Notes under the pieces: generated by a model | The model's input: the letters and a program-made list of their open reading frames with translations, nothing else | The model's database searches: none | Told to the model about the DNA's origin: nothing | From: Cyclobacteriaceae bacterium | GTDB lineage: Bacteria; Bacteroidota; Bacteroidia; Cytophagales; Cyclobacteriaceae | DNA: 8,107 nt | Assembly: GCA_025455225.1 (NCBI GenBank) | Contig: JALOMY010000134.1 | Coordinates: 1-8,107 of the forward strand | Direction of reading: 5' to 3' | Shown here: piece by piece, positions 5,450-8,107 of the stretch | Layout of the letters: each line of letters opens with the position of its first letter | How positions within the stretch are numbered: position 1 is the stretch's first letter | Position numbers and translations under genes: made by a program

Positions 5450-8107
5450 ATGGCGAGTTTATCAACTGTAAGTATCAACCGACCTGTGCTGGCTATTGTC
5501 ATGTCGCTGGTTATTATACTTTTTGGTTTAATCGGTTTTACTTACCTGGGGGTGCGTGAGTTCCCAAGCGTTGACCCTCCGGTTATTTCTGTTTCAACTA
5601 CCTACGTTGGTGCTAATGCGGATGTGATTGAATCACAGATTACCGAACCATTGGAAGATGCGATTAATGGAATCTCAGGTATCCGAACAATCACGTCATC
5701 GAGCCGGGAAGGAAGAAGCAACATTACCGTTGAATTTGAACTGGGTGTTGATCTCGAAGCGGCCGCGAATGATGTACGCGATAAAGTTTCAGGTGCAATT
5801 CGGAATCTTCCACCGGATGTGGATCCACCGGTGGTGGCGAAAGCTGATGCCGATTCCAGCCCCATTATCTTTTTCTCGGTAGTAAGCGATAAGCGTGATC
5901 TGCTGGAATTATCACGCATTGCTGAAGTAACTTTTAAAGAACGACTTCAAACCATTCCTGGAGTAAGTACGGTAAACATTTGGGGACAGCGCAGATATTC
6001 CATGCGTTTATGGATGGATCCGATTCGCCTTGCATCACTCAAACTGGCACCATCTGATGTACTTCTGGCGTTGAACCGGGAAAACGTAGAACTTCCTTCC
6101 GGACGTGTTGAAGGACAAGCAACTGAACTAACGGTTCGCACCGTAGGCCGATTGGTTACCGAAGATGATTTTAACAATCTGATTATTAAAGAAGATGGAG
6201 ATAACATCGTCCGTTTCAGTGATGTGGGCTACGCTAAATTGGGTGCAGAAAACGATCGTACCATTCTTCGCAGAGATGGATATCCCAGCGTAGCACTTGC
6301 AATTGTCGCACAGCCTGGTGCCAATAACATTGATATTGCTGACCAGATGTATGCACGGCTCGAACAGATCAAGCGTGATTTACCGCCTGATGTTACTATT
6401 TTTTTAAGTTATGATTCAACTCAATATATCCGGGCTTCAATCACGGAGGTTCAGGAAACTATTTTACTGGCTTTTATACTGGTGCTTTCAATCATTTTCA
6501 TTTTCTTAAGAGACTGGCGTACTACGTTAATCCCGGTTGTTACCATTCCAATTTCCCTGATCGGAACGTTCTTCTTAATGTACTTGCTGGGCTTTACGAT
6601 CAATGTTCTCACTTTATTGGGTATAGTATTGGCGATTGGTCTGGTTGTAGACGATGCCATTGTGGTGCTCGAAAATATTTACACGAAAGTTGAAGAAGGC
6701 GAAGATCCCATGAGTGCTGCCCGAAAGGGAGCTATTGAAATTTATTTTGCTGTTATCTCAACCACAATTGCTGTGGCAGCTGTGTTTTTACCGGTAATTT
6801 TCCTGCAGGGATTAACCGGAAAGTTGTTCAGAGAATTTGGACTCGTTGTAGCCGGTGCTGTTGTAATTTCTTCTTTTGTTTCGCTTTCATTAACACCTAT
6901 GATGTGTTCACGAATTTTGAAGCAAAGAGAAAAACAACCATGGCTCTATCGTGTAACGGAACCATTTTTTGAAAAGCTGAACGCATTATATGCCTCATCG
7001 TTGCGAGGCTTCATGAGAAGAAGATGGTTGGCTTTCGTAGTCATCGCTGTTTCAGCCGGTTTGATTTATTTATTCGGTATCACGTTGCCTTCCGAGCTTG
7101 CGCCAATGGAAGATCGCAGTGAGTTCCGTCTCCAAATGCAGGCCCCGGAAGGAGCCACTTATGAATACATGGATAACTATGTGTATTCCATCACCGATTC
7201 TATTCAGAATGGTTGGATACCTGAAACCAGTGGTTTGATCAGTGTTACAGCGCCCGGGTTTTCAGGAGGAGGCGTTAACTCAGGTTTCGTTCGGGTGATT
7301 CTTACGGATGCTCAGCAACGTGACCGCTCACAACAGGATATCGCAGATGATGTTGCAGCCCGTGTACAAAAAATGAGTGGTGTGAGAACATTCGTTGCAC
7401 AACCTCAAACCATTGGCGACCGCAGAGGAGGTCTCCCGGTCCAGTTTGTAATTCAGGCGGCCGATCTTGAAAAGTTAAAGCAAGCATTACCCGATTTTGT
7501 TGCTAAAGCTTCTGCCAGTCCGAAATTCACTTTTGTCGATCTTGATTTGAAATTCAACAAGCCGGAGATCAACATTTCAATCAATCGCGATAAAGCCCGT
7601 ACCCTGGGTGTAAATGTTTTTGATATTGCGCAAACCCTTCAATTGGGATTAAGCGGATCGCGCTTTGGAAACTTTATCATGGACGGTAAGCAATACCAGA
7701 TTATTGGTCAGGTGGAACGAAGCGACCGAAATGAACCTCTTGATTTAAAAACATTGTATGTAAAAAATAAGCGGGGTGAATTAATTCAGCTGGATAACCT
7801 GGTTACTATGTCCGAGCAGAGCAGTCCACCGCAATTATATCGTTTTAACCGTGAAACCTATAGCACCAGTTTGGACGGTACTTCCCGCGAATTTGCCGAA
7901 AGTTCTTCAACCATATACCAGGCATTTTTAATTGCTTTAGCCATTATTTATCTGGTACTGGCAGGTCAGTTTGAAAGCTTCCGCGATCCGCTGATTATCA
8001 TGTTTACAGTGCCTCTTGCATTGGCTGGCGCACTGCTGTCCTTGTGGTATTTTGACCAAACACTGAATGTGTTTAGCCAGATCGGAATCATCATGCTTAT
8101 TGGTCTG
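5450..8107 (+). CDS. RND efflux pump, inner-membrane transporter (AcrB/MexB type), 3' end outside window
   Basis: The open frame runs 886 codons from ATG 5450 to the right edge without a stop. Family members are about 1,000-1,060 residues, so roughly 130-170 are missing. It is a proton-driven antiporter of the hydrophobe/amphiphile efflux (HAE-1) type. Visible marks are TM1 at about 10-32 after SINRPV; the first periplasmic porter/docking region; TM2 from about 337; and TM4 with VDDAIVVLENI, where D401 and D402 correspond to the proton-relay aspartates D407/D408 of E. coli AcrB. VFLPVIFLQGLTGKLFREFG (445-464), TM7 at about 525-545 followed by LPSELAPMED, a second periplasmic region, and LAGQFESFRDPLI (about 837-849) in the C-terminal membrane half follow. 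Internal duplication and motif order are normal, and no frame damage is seen. Drug or metabolite specificity cannot be read from the sequence. No outer-membrane channel gene is in the window; one may follow to the right. Confidence 0.96.
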   Translation, partial: MASLSTVSINRPVLAIVMSLVIILFGLIGFTYLGVREFPSVDPPVISVSTTYVGANADVIESQITEPLEDAINGISGIRTITSSSREGRSNITVEFELGVDLEAAANDVRDKVSGAIRNLPPDVDPPVVAKADADSSPIIFFSVVSDKRDLLELSRIAEVTFKERLQTIPGVSTVNIWGQRRYSMRLWMDPIRLASLKLAPSDVLLALNRENVELPSGRVEGQATELTVRTVGRLVTEDDFNNLIIKEDGDNIVRFSDVGYAKLGAENDRTILRRDGYPSVALAIVAQPGANNIDIADQMYARLEQIKRDLPPDVTIFLSYDSTQYIRASITEVQETILLAFILVLSIIFIFLRDWRTTLIPVVTIPISLIGTFFLMYLLGFTINVLTLLGIVLAIGLVVDDAIVVLENIYTKVEEGEDPMSAARKGAIEIYFAVISTTIAVAAVFLPVIFLQGLTGKLFREFGLVVAGAVVISSFVSLSLTPMMCSRILKQREKQPWLYRVTEPFFEKLNALYASSLRGFMRRRWLAFVVIAVSAGLIYLFGITLPSELAPMEDRSEFRLQMQAPEGATYEYMDNYVYSITDSIQNGWIPETSGLISVTAPGFSGGGVNSGFVRVILTDAQQRDRSQQDIADDVAARVQKMSGVRTFVAQPQTIGDRRGGLPVQFVIQAADLEKLKQALPDFVAKASASPKFTFVDLDLKFNKPEINISINRDKARTLGVNVFDIAQTLQLGLSGSRFGNFIMDGKQYQIIGQVERSDRNEPLDLKTLYVKNKRGELIQLDNLVTMSEQSSPPQLYRFNRETYSTSLDGTSREFAESSSTIYQAFLIALAIIYLVLAGQFESFRDPLIIMFTVPLALAGALLSLWYFDQTLNVFSQIGIIMLIGL

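Overview
The window looks like chromosomal DNA from a member of the Bacteroidota, most likely the order Cytophagales. The evidence is the gene order (long-form nusB, a YtxH-type gene, a DUF1573 lipoprotein, yajC, a YbbR-domain gene, coaE), the protein family variants, and translation starts that mostly lack good Shine-Dalgarno sequences. All eight genes are on the + strand. I see no mobile element, tRNA, rRNA or CRISPR array.

Layout: (1) 1-276 is the C-terminal end of a Glu/Leu/Phe/Val-type amino-acid dehydrogenase, closed by a strong intrinsic terminator at 294-330. (2) 355-1372 is nusB, which appears damaged. The family-typical N-terminus (MLNRRSLRIKIMQSL) begins at an ATG at 355 in one frame, while the rest of the protein lies in another frame. 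About 40-50 residues seem to be missing at the junction near 400. (3) 1508-2369 holds a small YtxH-type membrane protein and a DUF1573 lipoprotein as a tight pair, closed by a second strong terminator at 2389-2427. (4) 2453-4341 holds yajC, a YbbR-domain protein and coaE, a compact cluster of housekeeping genes. (5) 4371-8107 holds an RND efflux system: a periplasmic adaptor followed by the inner-membrane pump, which runs off the right edge.

Functionally the window is mostly envelope and housekeeping: transcription antitermination and rRNA synthesis (NusB), Sec translocon accessory (YajC), the last step of coenzyme A synthesis (CoaE), and tripartite efflux. The two clear terminators divide it into at least three transcription units. 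coaE is only 29 bases from the efflux adaptor with no terminator between them, so read-through into the pump genes is plausible.

I found no convincing previously undescribed system. The observation most worth checking is the broken nusB reading frame. A partial inverted repeat around a promoter-like element upstream of the YtxH gene is a weaker second.
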